Positions 44,779-54,559 of a stretch of DNA of 64,000 nucleotides are shown here, piece after piece. Position numbers and translations under genes: made by a program. Origin of the DNA: Akkermansiaceae bacterium (GTDB lineage: Bacteria; Verrucomicrobiota; Verrucomicrobiia; Verrucomicrobiales; Akkermansiaceae); NCBI GenBank assembly GCA_029253285.1, contig JAQWZU010000057.1, forward strand, positions 1 to 64,000, written 5' to 3'. How positions within the stretch are numbered: the stretch's first letter is position 1; each line of letters begins with the position of its first letter. The notes beneath the pieces were generated by a model, which did no database searches, was not told the DNA's origin, and saw nothing but the letters and a program-made list of their open reading frames with translations.

Positions 44779-47391
44779 ATGATAATTCGACCTCTCCTGC
44801 TCTCCCTCGTAATTGTCTCGGCCCTCCATGGAGCCGATCTTTTCGTTTCTCCTGATGGAAATGACGAACATTTGGGAACAAAGACCGAGCCCTTTGCTAC
44901 TCTGCCCCGTGCTCAGAAGGCCGCGCGTGCGGAGCATGTTAAAAACCCACAGAATGGTGTGACCGTCACTCTCCTCCCCGGCCGCCATCGACTCACCGAA
45001 CCTCTCGTCTTTGACTCTGCGGATTCCGGAACCGCTGAGGGACCCATCGTCTATCAATCTGAGGGCGACGCCGAAATCAGTGGGGGTACGCGCATCACCG
45101 ATTGGATCGTTGATCTCGACCGCGCCGGGATTTGGAAAACCAAAGTCGGCTCCCTCCCGAGCTTCGAACAACTCTGGATTGATGGACGTCGCGCCGTTCG
45201 GGCCCGCACTCCCAACTGGTGGCACTTCAATTCCCTCCTCGAGGTCATTGAAGAACCACTCAACGACAAACGGGTCAAACACACTTTCGAAGTTCCCGCC
45301 CGCGACCTCTCCCCGCTCGCAAACTTGAATGAGCAGGAACTCAAAGATGTTCAGGTCTTGGTCTTCCATAAATGGGATACCACCCGGGAGTTTCTCCAGT
45401 CCATCTCTCCCGAGCAGGGCGAGTTCATCACGCACGGCTCGAAGATGAAGAGCTGGAACAAAATGAACCGCAACTGCCTCTACTATTTTGAGAACTTCCT
45501 TGGCGCGCTCGACTCGCCTGGCGAATGGTTTCTCGATCGTAACGGTTGGCTCTACTACCACCCGCGTGAAGGCGAAGACATGCGCGCTGTTGAGGTCATG
45601 GCGGCTCGAATCGACAGCCTCGTTCAAATCGCGGGCACGCCGGAAAAACCGATCAGGCATCTCGCCTTCAAAAACCTGAACTTCCGCCACAGCGAACTCC
45701 TTACTCCTTCAACCGGAGTTCCTCCCAGCCAAGCCGCCTTGGCCATCGATGCTGCCGCGATTCGGGTCAGCCATGCCGAACAAATCTCCTTCCAAAACTG
45801 CACCGTCGAAAATATCGGAGGCACCGCCTTTTGGTTTCGCGAAGGTGCCAAGCATTGCACGGTAAGAGACACCCGAATCTTCGACCTCGGGGTGAGTGGG
45901 GTTCGTATTGGCGAAACCAGAACCCTCCCTGACGCCACCCGCACCAGTCACATCACTATCGACAATTGCATCATCCACAGCGGAGGCCGCAAGGCCCCCT
46001 GTGCCGTCGGCGTCTGGATCGGACACAGCGGCGACAACGTTATTAGCCACTGCGATATCGCCGACTTTTACTACACCGCCGTCTCCGCCGGTTGGGTCTG
46101 GGGATACGGACCCAGCGATTCCAAACGCAATCGTATCGAAAACAACCACCTCCATCACATCGGCTACCGCATCCTCAGCGACATGGGCGGAGTTTACACC
46201 CTCGGGAAGTCCGAAGGAACGGTCGTCCGGAATAACCACATCCACGATATTTTCTCCGCCCGCTATGGTGGATGGGGCCTTTACCCCGACGAAGGCAGCA
46301 CCGGCATCCTTTTCGAGAACAACCTCGTCTACCGGGTCCGCGACGGAGCTTTCCATCAACACTACGGCCGGGACAACATTGTCCGAAACAATATCCTCAC
46401 CTACAGCGAAGAAGGACAAATCGCCATCACCCGCTCCGAACCACATCGCTCCTTCACCTTCGAAAACAACATCGTCTACTTTGACGGAGGCCACCTGCTC
46501 GGCGGACGAGGCTGGGCTGCCGGAGCCAAAGTCGACCTGCGCCACAACCTCTACTGGCGCGCCGACGGAAAGCCCTTCGACTTCGACGGTAAAAGCTTTA
46601 CGCAATGGCAGTCCGAGGGGAAAGACCAGGACTCAAAAATTGCCGACCCGCTCTTTCACGATCCCGCGAATTACGACTTTCGTCTGAAGTCTGGTTCCCC
46701 CGCCCTTGCAATGGGATTCAAACCTTTCGACATTTCCAAAGCCGGCGTGAGAGGCGACGACTGGCGTGCCCTCGCCAAAGCCACCACCTTCCCCAAACCC
46801 TACCTCGTCCCCGAACCACTCCCGAACATCCTTCACGACGACTTCGAACGCGGAAAGCTCGGCGGCCTCTTTCGAAAAGCAACCCTCAGCCACGAGGGAA
46901 ACGAAAGCCTCATTTCCATTTCCAAGGAAAAGGACAACCACATTCTCAAACTCCAACGCCACCCCGATCTCAAACAAGGCCACAATCCCCACTTCTACTG
47001 GGACCCAAATCTCAGTTCAGGAACAGGCATCCTCTCCTTCCGCGTGCGACTCCAGCCCAACTCAAGCCTTCAATGCGAATGGCGCAGCAAAGGGGCCAGC
47101 TATAAGAAAGGTCCCAGCCTCTCTTTCAAAAATGGCAGGATCTACAACCGTCATCAAGAACTCGTCACCTACCCCATCGGCACCTGGGTCACCGTCACGA
47201 TCAAAGCCGCAACCGGGAAAAAGACCAGCAGCTGGAAAGCCACCATCATCCACGAAGATGGCCTCAAATTTGAATTCACCAATCTCCCCTGCGATCCCGA
47301 GTGGACCGAACTCAACTGGCTCGGCTTCACCTCCGGCGGCAGCAAGGAAGCCATCCTCCACCTCGACGATCTTTCTTTCACCTCCCGATAA
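44779..47391 (+). CDS. Secreted right-handed parallel beta-helix protein, possible glycoside hydrolase (GH141-like)
   Basis: 870 aa with a signal peptide (MIIRPLLLSLVIVSALHG). The start LFVSPDGNDEHLGTKTEPFAT and GVTVTLLPGRHRLTEPLVF, with AEISGGTRITDW, is typical of beta-helix carbohydrate enzymes (as in GH141 and related families). Helix turns run to about residue 620 (NRIENNHLHHIGYRILSDMGG; NNHIHDIFSARYGGWGLYPDEGS; NNIVRNNILTYSEEG). A C-terminal concanavalin-like domain (about 690-870) resembles DUF1080. It is divergent from the PVC cytochrome gene across 149 bp. The GH141 label is a guess from memory; the beta-helix itself is clear. Confidence 0.85.
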   Translation: MIIRPLLLSLVIVSALHGADLFVSPDGNDEHLGTKTEPFATLPRAQKAARAEHVKNPQNGVTVTLLPGRHRLTEPLVFDSADSGTAEGPIVYQSEGDAEISGGTRITDWIVDLDRAGIWKTKVGSLPSFEQLWIDGRRAVRARTPNWWHFNSLLEVIEEPLNDKRVKHTFEVPARDLSPLANLNEQELKDVQVLVFHKWDTTREFLQSISPEQGEFITHGSKMKSWNKMNRNCLYYFENFLGALDSPGEWFLDRNGWLYYHPREGEDMRAVEVMAARIDSLVQIAGTPEKPIRHLAFKNLNFRHSELLTPSTGVPPSQAALAIDAAAIRVSHAEQISFQNCTVENIGGTAFWFREGAKHCTVRDTRIFDLGVSGVRIGETRTLPDATRTSHITIDNCIIHSGGRKAPCAVGVWIGHSGDNVISHCDIADFYYTAVSAGWVWGYGPSDSKRNRIENNHLHHIGYRILSDMGGVYTLGKSEGTVVRNNHIHDIFSARYGGWGLYPDEGSTGILFENNLVYRVRDGAFHQHYGRDNIVRNNILTYSEEGQIAITRSEPHRSFTFENNIVYFDGGHLLGGRGWAAGAKVDLRHNLYWRADGKPFDFDGKSFTQWQSEGKDQDSKIADPLFHDPANYDFRLKSGSPALAMGFKPFDISKAGVRGDDWRALAKATTFPKPYLVPEPLPNILHDDFERGKLGGLFRKATLSHEGNESLISISKEKDNHILKLQRHPDLKQGHNPHFYWDPNLSSGTGILSFRVRLQPNSSLQCEWRSKGASYKKGPSLSFKNGRIYNRHQELVTYPIGTWVTVTIKAATGKKTSSWKATIIHEDGLKFEFTNLPCDPEWTELNWLGFTSGGSKEAILHLDDLSFTSR

Positions 47392-47473
47392 AAAAAGAAA
47401 ACTCCTTGAGGCCCGCTCATTCGAAACGGGGACTTAAGAAGGTTGTGCACACCTTAGAAAGAGGAACGCGAGC

Positions 47474-48145
47474 TTACTTCAGCTCTTTGATTTTAATGTT
47501 CCTCCAGGCAGCGGTAAACGGACCCGCTTTCTTGCCGATTCCGTGCACCTGAAGTCCAAAGTGCCCCTTCGGATGGGTCTTGAAAATCTCCTCATCTGAG
47601 AGGTCGGAAACTTGGACCCCATTGATCCAAGTCTTGATGTTTACCCCGTTGGCCACGATGCGGAAATGATTCCACTCTCCATCTTTGAAATTCTTGTGCT
47701 TCTTCAACAGATCTTTCGGCGTCAACCAACCACGACCGGTGGCCTCACCATAAATGTATCCGGCTTCAGCACCACCTCCACCACTGGCTTCGATCTCCAC
47801 TTGAGGACCGAATAAGCGACCTCCAAATTTGTCCTTTTCGACATTCTTCAGAAGAGAACGAATCTGGATTCCTGAGTTCAGCGAGTTGTGAACCTTAACA
47901 TCAAACTGGATCTCGAAGTTAGCATACTGCTTATCGCTCACCAAAAAAGTATTCGGACTTCCATTTTCGGTCGTTCCCACAATGGCATCGCCCTCAACTT
48001 TATATGTCGCCTTGCCGCTCTTAATCGACCATCCGGAAAGATCTTTCCCGTTAAAGAGGGAAACCCAACCCGCCTCATCAGCAAAGGCGCTGGAGTGAAA
48101 AGCAAACACTGCGGTCAATGCCGCGCAAAAAGGAATTTTAATCAT
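47474..48145 (-). CDS. 3-keto-disaccharide hydrolase domain (DUF1080) protein
   Basis: 223 aa with a signal peptide (MIKIPFCAALTAVFAFHSSAFA). A single DUF1080 jelly-roll: GWVSLFNGKDLSGWSI, VEGDAIVGTTENGSPNTFL, NFEIQFDVKVHNSLNSGIQIRS (split here for length), VEIEASGGGGAEAGYIYGE, GEWNHFRIVANG, INGVQVSDL and GHFGLQVHG. Some family members cleave 3-keto-glycosides made by a glucoside 3-dehydrogenase. It is downstream of and on the same strand as a sulfatase (75-bp gap), suggesting shared expression. Confidence 0.93.
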   Translation of the reverse strand: MIKIPFCAALTAVFAFHSSAFADEAGWVSLFNGKDLSGWSIKSGKATYKVEGDAIVGTTENGSPNTFLVSDKQYANFEIQFDVKVHNSLNSGIQIRSLLKNVEKDKFGGRLFGPQVEIEASGGGGAEAGYIYGEATGRGWLTPKDLLKKHKNFKDGEWNHFRIVANGVNIKTWINGVQVSDLSDEEIFKTHPKGHFGLQVHGIGKKAGPFTAAWRNIKIKELK

Positions 48146-48220
48146 AAATTTTTACTGGTTTCCGGCAGAGAATCTCACCGGGCTGATGACTACGCGCACT
48201 TTCTTAAAATCTTACACCGC

Positions 48221-49660
48221 CTACTTCGGCACCCGCCCCACCTGACGCCGTCCGGTGCCTTTGCGCTTGAGCGACCCATCGCCCAGATCTTTGTATGCCT
48301 TCTCCGCCAGTGCAAGAAGTCGCTTGAGCTCCTCAGGCCTTTCTTCCGCGAGATTCTTCTTCTCGGAAACATCGGACTTTAGATGATACAGCTCCGGCTC
48401 CTTGATCGTGTTCGCAGAATATCCGTTCGGAATACCATCCTTCCCTCCAGACTTGCCGGCCATGGTGCGATACTTGTGTGGCAGAATCAATTTCCACGAC
48501 CCCGAAATCACCGCCTGCAACTGACTATTGGAATAGTAAATGTAGTAAGCCTCCTGAGGGCTCTTCGCATCTTTCTTGCCCGATAACATCGGCCAGATGT
48601 CTTTACCATCGATCTCATGCTCGGGCAGGGATGACTTCGTAAGTCCGGCAATCGTAGGATACAAATCGATCGTCATCGCCGGATTGTCATTCACTGATCC
48701 CTCCGGAATCCTTCCCGGCCAACGTGCGATAAAGGGGACGCGCACGCCACCCTCCCAGGAAGTTCCCTTCCCTTCACGAAGCGGGTCCGCCAATCCCGAG
48801 TGCTCCCCGTAGGAAAGCCAAGGCCCGTTATCCGAAGTGAAAATCACCAGGGTATTGCGATCCAACTCGGTACGCTTCAGCACATCGAGGACCTGCCCTA
48901 CCGACCAATCGATTTCAGCAATGACATCGCCATAAATCCCTCGCTTTGTTTTTCCGCGAAACTTATCGCTCACATAAAGCGGAACGTGCGGCATGCTGTG
49001 GGCCAAATAGAGGAAGAAAGGTTTGCTGGTATTCTTCTCAATAAACTTCACCGCCTTCTTGGTATAATCCGTGGTGAGTTGTTCCTGATCCTTCGGCGAG
49101 ACCTTCGGATTAATCACTTTCGTTCCCTCGATCAGCGGGAGATGCGGCCAACGCTTGATCCGCTTTTCCATCGGCAAATGCCGCACGCCCGGATGATACG
49201 GCCACATGTCGTTCGAGTAAGGCAACCCGTAGTATTCATCGAAGCCATTGTTCGTTGGTAAAAAGCGTGGATGGTCACCCAGATGCCACTTTCCAAAACA
49301 CGCCGTGGCATAGCCATTCTGCTGGACTAATTCTCCCATTGTAAGTTCGTCCAAACTCAAGCCGATCTTGGAATTCGGTCCCAACGCTCCGTTAATCCCC
49401 ACCCGAGTATTGTAACACCCGGTCAGCAAGGCCGCCCGCGATGCCGAACATACCGCCGACGCGACATGGAAGTTGGTAAACTTAATTCCCTCCTTCGCCA
49501 TCTTATCGAGATGCGGCGTTTCATACCCTTTCGCCCCAAAACACCCCACGTCGGAGTATCCCAGGTCATCGCAGAAAATCACCACGATATTGGGTGTCTT
49601 GGCGGTCAACGGAATCACTGCCACAGCAGCGAGGAAACAAAAAAATAAGAGCAATTTCAT
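48221..49660 (-). CDS. Secreted sulfatase 1 (arylsulfatase A type)
   Basis: 479 aa with a signal peptide (to about residue 20). Metal site [13 protein letters not shown], then the formylglycine motif CSASR (Cys71) followed by AALLTG, HLGDHP (GKWHLG), [18 protein letters not shown] and [12 protein letters not shown]. The Cys-type motif with Ala in place of Pro (C-x-A-x-R) occurs in S1 subfamilies and still needs a formylglycine-generating enzyme, which is not in the window. It would remove sulfate esters from glycans in the periplasm. The C-terminal tail is basic ([15 protein letters not shown]). Confidence 0.95.
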   Translation of the reverse strand: MKLLLFFCFLAAVAVIPLTAKTPNIVVIFCDDLGYSDVGCFGAKGYETPHLDKMAKEGIKFTNFHVASAVCSASRAALLTGCYNTRVGINGALGPNSKIGLSLDELTMGELVQQNGYATACFGKWHLGDHPRFLPTNNGFDEYYGLPYSNDMWPYHPGVRHLPMEKRIKRWPHLPLIEGTKVINPKVSPKDQEQLTTDYTKKAVKFIEKNTSKPFFLYLAHSMPHVPLYVSDKFRGKTKRGIYGDVIAEIDWSVGQVLDVLKRTELDRNTLVIFTSDNGPWLSYGEHSGLADPLREGKGTSWEGGVRVPFIARWPGRIPEGSVNDNPAMTIDLYPTIAGLTKSSLPEHEIDGKDIWPMLSGKKDAKSPQEAYYIYYSNSQLQAVISGSWKLILPHKYRTMAGKSGGKDGIPNGYSANTIKEPELYHLKSDVSEKKNLAEERPEELKRLLALAEKAYKDLGDGSLKRKGTGRRQVGRVPK

Positions 49661-49739
49661 GAGAAAATAGAGGCTACCTCGATACTTCTCAGCTTCCCAA
49701 AATCTTACGAGAGTGGATGAAAATGTTCCTCCTCAACAT

Positions 49740-50657
49740 TCACTCTTCAGCACCTCTCTTAATCCTCCCAATCACCTGCCACATTCCTTTGCTTCTCCAC
49801 ACAGGCTCCTTGAATTGAAGATCCCAAATAGCCAAGCCGACCGAAACATCTGATTTGATCCACGCAAGATGTTCGAGAGCCGGCTTCCCCTGCCACTTCG
49901 CAGCGTTACTCGACACTCCCAGAAGCACTTTTGCAAAGTGATCTCCAGCGGCAGCTTTGATGAACTCATAAGATCTCCAATCTGCAGCTCCAACCCCGGT
50001 CTCCGAATACCCCATCACATGCAAACCATCGATGTGAGGCAAAAGCTCCAACCACCATCCCTGATTAGGGGCATGCCATTTGTAGGCGAATGTATCGATC
50101 GTGAGTTCCTTGCCTTCCGCATGAAGCCGCTTTGACAGTTCCTTGATAAATTTGACGAAGGACTCCCGGTCCCCGTCAAGGCTCCCCTTGCCCTCGAAAT
50201 CAATATCGACTCCATCGAGCTTCAATCGCAGGGTCTCCGAAACCAAAGCCTCAACCAAGCGTTCACGGTGCTTTCCAAACGCTGACCTCGCCAACCCCCA
50301 ATCCCAGCCCTTCGCACTCGTATTGTAAACGCAAAGCATCGCCTTAACCCCGTTCGCTTCTCCCCACCTTTGAAAGCTCGAAACTGTCGCGTCATCTATC
50401 GTCTTGAATCGATCAACAAACTTCAATCTCCCGTCCTCGGTCGGCACCCAAAACTGAAGCCCCAAATGCGTCAACCCATCTTTCACGCCGACACCATCGA
50501 ACGACAGATCCAAATTCTTCCGACATACCTCAGTGGCATAAGGAGGCACCCAACTCATCACCCGCCCCTTCGAACTTGAATCTTGAGCTAACCCAGATTC
50601 CGACAGGACCAAGCTGACAACAAACAGAATAATCACCACTGGCCTCAGCTTCATCAT
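49740..50657 (-). CDS. Secreted GH18-like protein
   Basis: 305 aa from ATG 50655-50657; a second ATG follows directly and longer in-frame sequence upstream lacks family character. Signal peptide (LRPVVIILFVVSLVLS). The GH18 catalytic motif LDGVDIDFEG (DxxDxDxE with the acid Glu) is intact, with WVPPYATE near the start, KAMLCVYNTS on strand 3, HVMGYSETG and LAIWDLQF near the end. GH18 enzymes cleave chitin, chitosan or peptidoglycan-type GlcNAc links. It is shorter than typical chitinases and lacks a binding module, so the substrate is open. Confidence 0.85.
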   Translation of the reverse strand: MMKLRPVVIILFVVSLVLSESGLAQDSSSKGRVMSWVPPYATEVCRKNLDLSFDGVGVKDGLTHLGLQFWVPTEDGRLKFVDRFKTIDDATVSSFQRWGEANGVKAMLCVYNTSAKGWDWGLARSAFGKHRERLVEALVSETLRLKLDGVDIDFEGKGSLDGDRESFVKFIKELSKRLHAEGKELTIDTFAYKWHAPNQGWWLELLPHIDGLHVMGYSETGVGAADWRSYEFIKAAAGDHFAKVLLGVSSNAAKWQGKPALEHLAWIKSDVSVGLAIWDLQFKEPVWRSKGMWQVIGRIKRGAEE

Positions 50658-50988
50658 GAATTGCCCAGTGGAATACTCCGTCAAACTCAACGATCTTGCG
50701 AGAGTAGATAAAAGCTCCAAAGGCTGTCGAAACTGCGGTTCAAGAAACCCAAGGTGATCAATGACAAACCCGGCCCACACAGCCAAGGCCGTGATAGTCC
50801 TCGTCCTCTTCATCGCGTCCAGAAATTCCCAAATAGAGGCGCCTCCCCCCATTCCGAGCCCAAATTAGTTCATAAAACGCCCCAATTTCAGCAAACAGCC
50901 TTCAGATCTGCTCCTCTGCAACTCCGCGTGTGACACCCCAATCGGTGAAACTTCCCCGTCCGCCCGCCCGTATAGCCTCTCTGCATTC
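50658..50988. other. Divergent intergenic region, no gene seen
   Basis: This stretch separates the minus-strand GH18-like gene from the plus-strand PVC dehydrogenase gene and should hold both promoters. A minus frame is open through it in phase with the GH18 gene but begins far before the signal peptide and shows no recognisable sequence. No clear -35/-10 pair or palindrome was found by eye. Confidence 0.4.
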
Positions 50989-53900
50989 ATGAACGTCTCG
51001 ACCCTCGGCCGCACCGCCGCTCTCACACTCGTCCTTCCCCTTCAGGCCCAGATCAAGCCCTCGCCTGAATTTCCCAAGATTCACATCCCCGAGGGAACAA
51101 AAATCACCCAGTTCGCCACTGCAGATCAGGTCAACAACGTCACCGCGATTTGCATCGACGGAAAAAACCGCGTTTATGCTGCCGAGACCCACCGCTGGCG
51201 CGTCCAAGTGCAAGACATTCGCCACGGCGGAAAAAACAACCGCTATCTCCGCGACCGCGTCAATGGCGACATCTCCACCATGACTCTCAAAGACCGCGAG
51301 GCTTACCACAAGCAGTGGTCCGGCAAGGAGCCCGATTTTCTCAAATGGGATCAATTCGACGACCAATCCGAAGTCATCAAAGTCCTCGAAGACACCACCG
51401 GAGACGGCAAGGCCGACAAGACCACCGTTTTCCGTGGTGACTTTAACGAACCCCTCGCAGGCCCCTCCGGCGGCCTCATTGAAAAAGACGGCACCGTTTA
51501 CTTCGCGATGATCCCCGGCGTCTACAGCCTCAAGGACATCGATGGCGACGGAAAAGCCGAAGAAGTGAAAACTCTCGTCGACGGCTTCGGCGTGCGCGTG
51601 AGCTTCTCCGGACACGACTTGAACGGCTTCGCCTTCGGCCCCGACGGCAAACTCTACTGGTCGATCGGCGACCGCGGTTACCACGTCTATCAAGATGGCA
51701 AAACCTTCTCCCGTCCCGACAGCGGCGGAGTCTTTCGGAGCAATCCCGACGGCACGGAATTCGAAGAATTCTACATCAACCTCCGCAATCCGAAGGAGAT
51801 CGTCTTCGATGATTTCGGTAACCTCTTCACCGTCGACAACGACTACGACCAAGGCGACCGCGAACGCATCCTCTACCTCGTCGAACACGGCGACACCGGT
51901 TGGCGCATGGGACACCAAACGCTCGCCTCCTTCGGCGGCGTCGCTTGGGATCACCTCGGCTCAAAGCCACCCCGCAAAGAAGATCAAATCGACGCCTGGA
52001 TGAACGAAGGCATCTGGGAAACCCGTCACGACCGCCAGCCCGCCTTCGTCAATCCACCCATCGCATACTCCGTCAACGGCCCCTGCGGCCTGGCCTACAA
52101 CCCGGGCGTAACCACCATGCCGAGCAAGTTCGACAAAAACTTCTTCGTCGTCGGCTACGTCGCCAATGCCGACCGCTGCGTCATCGAAAACTTCTCCCTC
52201 GAACCCAATGGTGCGGAATTCAAACTCAAAACCCAGGAGGTCTTCCTGAAGGGCATCGCTCTCACCGACATCGACTGGAGCTACGACGGCAAGCTTTACA
52301 TCTCCGACTACGGCGGAGGATGGAGCAGACCGAATAAAGGAAACATCTACGCCATGACGGGCGACCGTAAGGACAATGCCGCCGCCGTGAAGGAGGTCGC
52401 TGCACTCTTCGCGAAGGGCTTCCCAAACATTGACTCCAAGAAGCTCGAGACCCTTCTCGACCACGCCGACCAGCGGGTCCGCTGCCGGGCTCAATACGCC
52501 CTTGCCGAGCGTGGCAAGGAGTCTCTCGCCATCTTCCAAAAAGCCCTCGCAACTGAAAACCCACTCCTCCGCCGCATCCACGGACTCTGGGGAATCGGCC
52601 AGCTTGCACAAAAAGACCCCAAGCTTCTCTCCAACCTCAAAGGACTTCTACTGGACAAGGAAATGGAAATCCGTGCCAATACTGCGCGCGTCCTCGGCAA
52701 CCACGCAGACCATAGCCAGGCCTACCGTAGCGAGCTCATCGCCGCCATTGACGACTCATCCACCCGCGTCGGCGGACTCGCTGCCATTGCGCTCGCCAAT
52801 GCGAAAGAAAGCAAGGCCGTCCAACCCGCCATCGCCTTCCTCGAACGCAATGCCGACAAAGACGTCGTCGTTCGCCACAGCGGCATTATGGTCCTGGCCA
52901 AAGCGGCCCAAGCTGCCGAGCTCGCTGCGCTTAAATCTCACAAATCCATTGCCGTCCGACGCGCCGCCGTCGTGGCCCTCCGACGCCAACAAGCACCCGA
53001 GATCTCCGCCTTCTTCGACGACACCGACGAAGCCGTTCGCCAGGAAGCGATCCGCGGAGCCTACGATGAAAATGTCGTCGGAGCCTATGCCGATCTCTCC
53101 GACCGTGCCCACACTATTGCCAAACGCGTCACTCCAAAAGTGAAGCACCACCCGCTCAGCGCGCGCCGGGCCCTCCACGCAGCCTGGACCCTCGCCCGCC
53201 CGCAGGACCTCAAGGTCATCGTCGACATCGTCAATGATTCCTCAATCGACAAGCGTATCCGCCGCGACGCCATCACCACCCTGCTCGACTGGAACAACCC
53301 ACCGGTTGGAGATCCCGTCACCGGCTTCGCCCGCACCCTGCCCAGGGGTCGCACCAAGCTGCCCGCCAACCTCATCAAGCAACTACAACCATACTTCAAG
53401 TCAGCGCCTACTGACAAGGAAGCGACCGAACTCCTTGCCCGCGCCCTTAAGCTCGTCAGCCAGGACAAACTCGCTATCAGCTCAGCACAGCTCAAAGGCT
53501 ACCTCAATGCCAAAGACGCTCCCGAAGACGCTCGACTCGAAGCTCTCAATATCCTCGCTCCACTTGAGAAAAAAAACCCCAAGTGGAAAGATGAATTGAA
53601 TGCCCTCGTCTCCGACAAGAGCGATAAGATCCGCAGCCGCGCCCGCTCGCTACTGGTCTTCCTCAACCCTGGAGCGCAGTCCCTCAAACTTCTCGCCGAC
53701 ACGCTGAAAGACAAACAAACCACCCTCGCCGAAAAGCAACTCACCATCAAAACTCTCGGCACAATCAACAAGCCCGAAGCCGGAAAGCTCATCGCCGCCG
53801 AGTTGAAAAAACTCATCGCTCAAAAACTCGAGGCCGGACTCGCCCTCGATGTCGTGATGGCAGCCGAAGCCTCCAAGTCACCGCAAGCCAGGAAAGCCTT

Positions 53901-54411
53901 GGCCGACTTCCGCGCCAAACTTCCCAAGGATGATCCCTTCGCCGAATGGAACGTTCTTTGTGAAACCGGTGGCGACGTCGACAAAGGAAAGGCCGCCTTC
54001 TACGGCCACGGCATCGCGCAATGCCAACGCTGTCACACCATGCACGGCGTCGGTGCCGACGTCGGCCCCGAACTCGGAGCCATCGGCAAGTCCAAAGACG
54101 CGAAGTATCTCCTCCGCTCCCTCGTCAATCCCGGCGCCGAAGTGGCCGAAGGATTCGGCTTGGGAACCGTCACCTTGAGGGACGGCACCGCCATCACCGG
54201 CACCATTCTCACCAAAGATGACAAAGGCAACTCCCGCGTAAAGATCGAGCAGAAGATCACCGTCATCGCCCCGGACAAGATCGCCAGCCAGACCACTCCC
54301 GTTTCGGCCATGCCTCCCATGGCTGGTATCCTCAACAAGCAGGAGATGCGCGACATGGTTGCCTATCTCCTTTCCTGCAAAGAGGACAAAACCGACGACG
54401 AGCACAAGTAG
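50989..54411 (+). CDS. PVC-type membrane-bound dehydrogenase / HEAT / cytochrome c protein
   Basis: 1140 aa with a short signal peptide (to about residue 20). An N-terminal propeller (about 25-460) has CIDGKNRVYAAETHRWR, GDGKADKTTVFRGDFNEP, GFAFGPDGKLYWSIGDRG and NYDQGDRER-like NDYDQGDRERILYL. Residues about 475-960 are HEAT repeats (RVRCRAQYALAERGKE; EIRANTARVLGNHAD; VAVRRAAVVALRR-like). The C-terminal cytochrome c domain has CQRCH (Cys1012, Cys1015), GVGADVGPELGAIG, and ends with a haem-pocket PPMAGILNKQEMRDMVAYLL. A secreted electron-transfer protein probably oxidising a sugar; paralogous in design to the protein at 41636-44629. The 148 bp after it show no clear gene. Confidence 0.9.
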   Translation: MNVSTLGRTAALTLVLPLQAQIKPSPEFPKIHIPEGTKITQFATADQVNNVTAICIDGKNRVYAAETHRWRVQVQDIRHGGKNNRYLRDRVNGDISTMTLKDREAYHKQWSGKEPDFLKWDQFDDQSEVIKVLEDTTGDGKADKTTVFRGDFNEPLAGPSGGLIEKDGTVYFAMIPGVYSLKDIDGDGKAEEVKTLVDGFGVRVSFSGHDLNGFAFGPDGKLYWSIGDRGYHVYQDGKTFSRPDSGGVFRSNPDGTEFEEFYINLRNPKEIVFDDFGNLFTVDNDYDQGDRERILYLVEHGDTGWRMGHQTLASFGGVAWDHLGSKPPRKEDQIDAWMNEGIWETRHDRQPAFVNPPIAYSVNGPCGLAYNPGVTTMPSKFDKNFFVVGYVANADRCVIENFSLEPNGAEFKLKTQEVFLKGIALTDIDWSYDGKLYISDYGGGWSRPNKGNIYAMTGDRKDNAAAVKEVAALFAKGFPNIDSKKLETLLDHADQRVRCRAQYALAERGKESLAIFQKALATENPLLRRIHGLWGIGQLAQKDPKLLSNLKGLLLDKEMEIRANTARVLGNHADHSQAYRSELIAAIDDSSTRVGGLAAIALANAKESKAVQPAIAFLERNADKDVVVRHSGIMVLAKAAQAAELAALKSHKSIAVRRAAVVALRRQQAPEISAFFDDTDEAVRQEAIRGAYDENVVGAYADLSDRAHTIAKRVTPKVKHHPLSARRALHAAWTLARPQDLKVIVDIVNDSSIDKRIRRDAITTLLDWNNPPVGDPVTGFARTLPRGRTKLPANLIKQLQPYFKSAPTDKEATELLARALKLVSQDKLAISSAQLKGYLNAKDAPEDARLEALNILAPLEKKNPKWKDELNALVSDKSDKIRSRARSLLVFLNPGAQSLKLLADTLKDKQTTLAEKQLTIKTLGTINKPEAGKLIAAELKKLIAQKLEAGLALDVVMAAEASKSPQARKALADFRAKLPKDDPFAEWNVLCETGGDVDKGKAAFYGHGIAQCQRCHTMHGVGADVGPELGAIGKSKDAKYLLRSLVNPGAEVAEGFGLGTVTLRDGTAITGTILTKDDKGNSRVKIEQKITVIAPDKIASQTTPVSAMPPMAGILNKQEMRDMVAYLLSCKEDKTDDEHK

Positions 54412-54559
54412 CCGAAAGTGACGGTGATGTCGGCCACGTCTCCGGGCTGGATAGTTCAGTCTACGTCGTCTGGCAGGGAGTGACTCCAAACGCGGGCGGC
54501 GAAATCAATAGCTGGGCCAACCTTTACGATTTGGTGAGAGCCAGACGAGACTGAGAATT

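Noticed and set aside
50902-51954. Minus-strand 350-codon frame opposite the PVC dehydrogenase gene
   Set aside because: Antisense shadow: Val/Glu/Asp-rich without motifs, while the plus frame has propeller, HEAT and CxxCH signatures.
54412-54559. Open frames in the gap between the PVC dehydrogenase and DUF1501 protein 3
   Set aside because: Both strands give short plausible-looking peptides, so composition cannot decide; no family could be named.
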